6,730 nt of DNA from Clostridiales bacterium (GTDB lineage: Bacteria; Bacillota; Clostridia; Oscillospirales; Acutalibacteraceae): assembly GCA_019416395.1 (NCBI GenBank), contig DXXH01000112.1, forward strand, positions 1 to 6,730, given 5' to 3'. This document shows, one piece after another, positions 5,463 to 6,730 of the stretch (positions are counted from its first letter, which is position 1; the number at the start of each line of letters is the position of its first letter). The position numbers and the translations under genes were made by a program. The notes under the pieces were generated by a model. The model was not told where the DNA came from. It ran no database searches and saw nothing but the letters and a program-made list of their open reading frames with translations.

Positions 5463-5498
5463 ACGGGTATCTTTGGCAGCACACCGGAAAATGCCCGT
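5463..5498 (+). other. Leader hairpin upstream of the PFOR gene
   Basis: ACGGGTAT (5463-5470) and ATGCCCGT (5491-5498) can pair over 8 positions, one of them a G-U wobble, closing a 20-nt loop very near the predicted 5' end of the transcript. A structured 5' end could protect a highly expressed mRNA. No known riboswitch class is recognisable. Confidence 0.45.
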
Positions 5499-5537
5499 CA
5501 TATTCCTTTCGATCATCCTAAAAGGAGGAAATACTTC

Positions 5538-6730
5538 ATGGCAAGAAAAATGAAAACCATGGATGGTAACAGCGCCGCCGCGCATGTATCTTATGCGTTT
5601 ACCGACGTTGCTGCCATCTACCCCATCACGCCCTCTTCTGTAATGGCGGATGAGACCGACAAGTATGCCGCTGCAGGCCGCAAGAACCTGTTCGGCAGAG
5701 AAGTCCGGGTCACCGAGATGCAGTCCGAGGCTGGTGCTGCTGGTGCTGTGCACGGCTCTTTGGCAGCTGGTGCTCTCACCACTACATACACCGCTTCTCA
5801 GGGCCTGCTGCTGATGATCCCCAACATGTACAAGATGGCTGGCGAGCTGTTGCCCAGCGTTATCCACGTTTCCGCTCGTACGGTGGCTACGCACGCGCTG
5901 AACATTTTCGGCGATCATTCCGACGTGTACGCCTGCCGCCAGACCGGTTACGCGATGCTGTGCTCCAATAGTCCCCAGGAAGTCATGGACCTGGGCGCCG
6001 TGGCCCATCTCTCCGCGATCAAGGGCCGGGTACCTTTCCTCCACTTCTTCGACGGTTTCCGCACCTCCCATGAGATCCAGAAGATCCAGGTGTGGGATTA
6101 CGACGATCTGGGCGACCTGCTGGATTGGGACGCTGTGGACGCGTTCCGCCGCAATGCTCTGAACCCCGAGCACCCCGTGCTGCGTGGCCAGGCCCAGAAC
6201 GGCGATATCTTCTTCCAGGCCCGTGAAGCCTGCAACAAGTATTACGACGCTGTGCCGGAAGTTGTTGTAGACTACATGAACAAGGTCAACGAGAAGATCG
6301 GCACCGACTACAAGCCTTTCAACTATTATGGCGCTCCCGACGCGGACAAGATCATCATTGCGATGGGTTCCGCTTGCGAGACCATTGAGGAAGTCATCGA
6401 CTACCTGAACGCCGCTGGCGAGAAGGTTGGCCTGGTAAAGGTTCACCTGTATCGTCCCTTTGTGGCCAAGTACCTGCTGGACGTGATGCCCGAGACCGTG
6501 AAGCAGATCTCCGTCCTGGACCGCACCAAGGAGCCCGGCTCCATTGGCGAGCCTCTCTATCTGGACGTGCTGGCTGCGATCAACGGCACTCCCTTCGGCG
6601 CATGCCCCGTTTATTCCGGCCGTTACGGTCTGGGTTCCAAGGACACCAAGCCCAGCGACATCATCGCTGTCTACCGCAACATGGAGAAGGCCGAGCCCAA
6701 GAAGCGCTTCACCATCGGCATTGTGGACGA
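5538..6730 (+). CDS. nifJ: Pyruvate:ferredoxin (flavodoxin) oxidoreductase, N-terminal part (3' end outside window)
   Basis: The first 397 codons of the single-chain PFOR, which oxidatively decarboxylates pyruvate with CoA to acetyl-CoA and CO2 and passes electrons to ferredoxin or flavodoxin in the cytoplasm, the central step of clostridial fermentation. The visible part covers the pyruvate/TPP-binding domain I (MKTMDGNSAAAHVSYAF, YPITPSS at 28-34, EMQSEAGAAGA at 60-70, HALNIFGDHSDVYACRQTGY) and most of domain II (MGSACETIEEV, KVHLYRPF, LDRTKEPG, GRYGLGSKD). Thr31, Glu64 and Arg114 are all present, at the same numbers as the pyruvate- and TPP-contacting residues described for the Desulfovibrio africanus enzyme. 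The start is fixed by AGGAGG (5523-5528) with a 9-nt spacer. Codon use is strongly biased (AAG, CTG, GGC, ATC, GAC) compared with its neighbours, as expected for an abundant enzyme. A full-length family member has about 1,170-1,200 residues, so roughly two thirds, including the ferredoxin-like and TPP domains, lies beyond the window. Confidence 0.97.
   Translation, partial: MARKMKTMDGNSAAAHVSYAFTDVAAIYPITPSSVMADETDKYAAAGRKNLFGREVRVTEMQSEAGAAGAVHGSLAAGALTTTYTASQGLLLMIPNMYKMAGELLPSVIHVSARTVATHALNIFGDHSDVYACRQTGYAMLCSNSPQEVMDLGAVAHLSAIKGRVPFLHFFDGFRTSHEIQKIQVWDYDDLGDLLDWDAVDAFRRNALNPEHPVLRGQAQNGDIFFQAREACNKYYDAVPEVVVDYMNKVNEKIGTDYKPFNYYGAPDADKIIIAMGSACETIEEVIDYLNAAGEKVGLVKVHLYRPFVAKYLLDVMPETVKQISVLDRTKEPGSIGEPLYLDVLAAINGTPFGACPVYSGRYGLGSKDTKPSDIIAVYRNMEKAEPKKRFTIGIVD

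Noticed and set aside
5448..6446. A 332-codon open frame on the minus strand opposite the PFOR gene
   Set aside because: It lies wholly antisense to an unmistakable PFOR coding sequence and resembles no known family. Its product looks like a reverse-strand reading of a gene with strong codon bias (few stop codons arise on the complement). It has no convincing ribosome binding site.

Overview
The window looks like ordinary chromosomal DNA of a strictly anaerobic, moderately GC-rich member of the Clostridia, plausibly a gut Oscillospirales or Ruminococcaceae-type organism. The pointers are a pyruvate:ferredoxin oxidoreductase gene with very strong codon bias, a Clostridia-type Crp/Fnr regulator with a CX3CX2H motif, a 'putative ABC exporter' permease/ATPase pair, AGGAGG-type ribosome binding sites and sigma-A-like promoters. 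The taxonomic placement is inferred from protein style only. No mobile element, CRISPR array, tRNA or rRNA was seen.

Layout, left to right. (1) 1-1277, minus strand: a two-gene ABC exporter operon. The ATPase gene (576-1277) is followed 3 bp later by the permease gene, which runs off the left edge. It has its own promoter (1320-1348), and the DNA upstream of that promoter carries two adjacent dyads that look like regulator sites. (2) 1443-2200, minus: a cysteine-rich Crp/Fnr-family regulator ending in a clear intrinsic terminator. (3) 2294-2464, plus: a 56-residue protein of unknown function, divergent from the regulator and convergent with the next operon, with a strong GC hairpin at the convergence. 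(4) 2498-5280, minus: a two-gene membrane operon, first a CorC/CNNM-type DUF21-CBS-CorC_HlyC protein and then, 2 bp later, a MATE-family exporter. It is driven by a near-consensus promoter at 5347-5375. (5) 5538 to the right edge, plus: the first third of pyruvate:ferredoxin (flavodoxin) oxidoreductase, driven by an extended -10 promoter at 5426-5454 and preceded by a structured leader.

The genes fall into separate functional units: membrane export (ABC pair), regulation (Crp/Fnr), cation homeostasis and drug export (CorC-like plus MATE), and central fermentative metabolism (PFOR, making acetyl-CoA, CO2 and reduced ferredoxin from pyruvate). Nothing here demands a new defence or mobile system. 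The points most worth a second look are the CorC-like protein, which lacks the polar residues usually conserved in the DUF21 ion site; the long perfect palindrome upstream of the ABC promoter; the 13-cysteine regulator; and the uncharacterised 56-residue protein.
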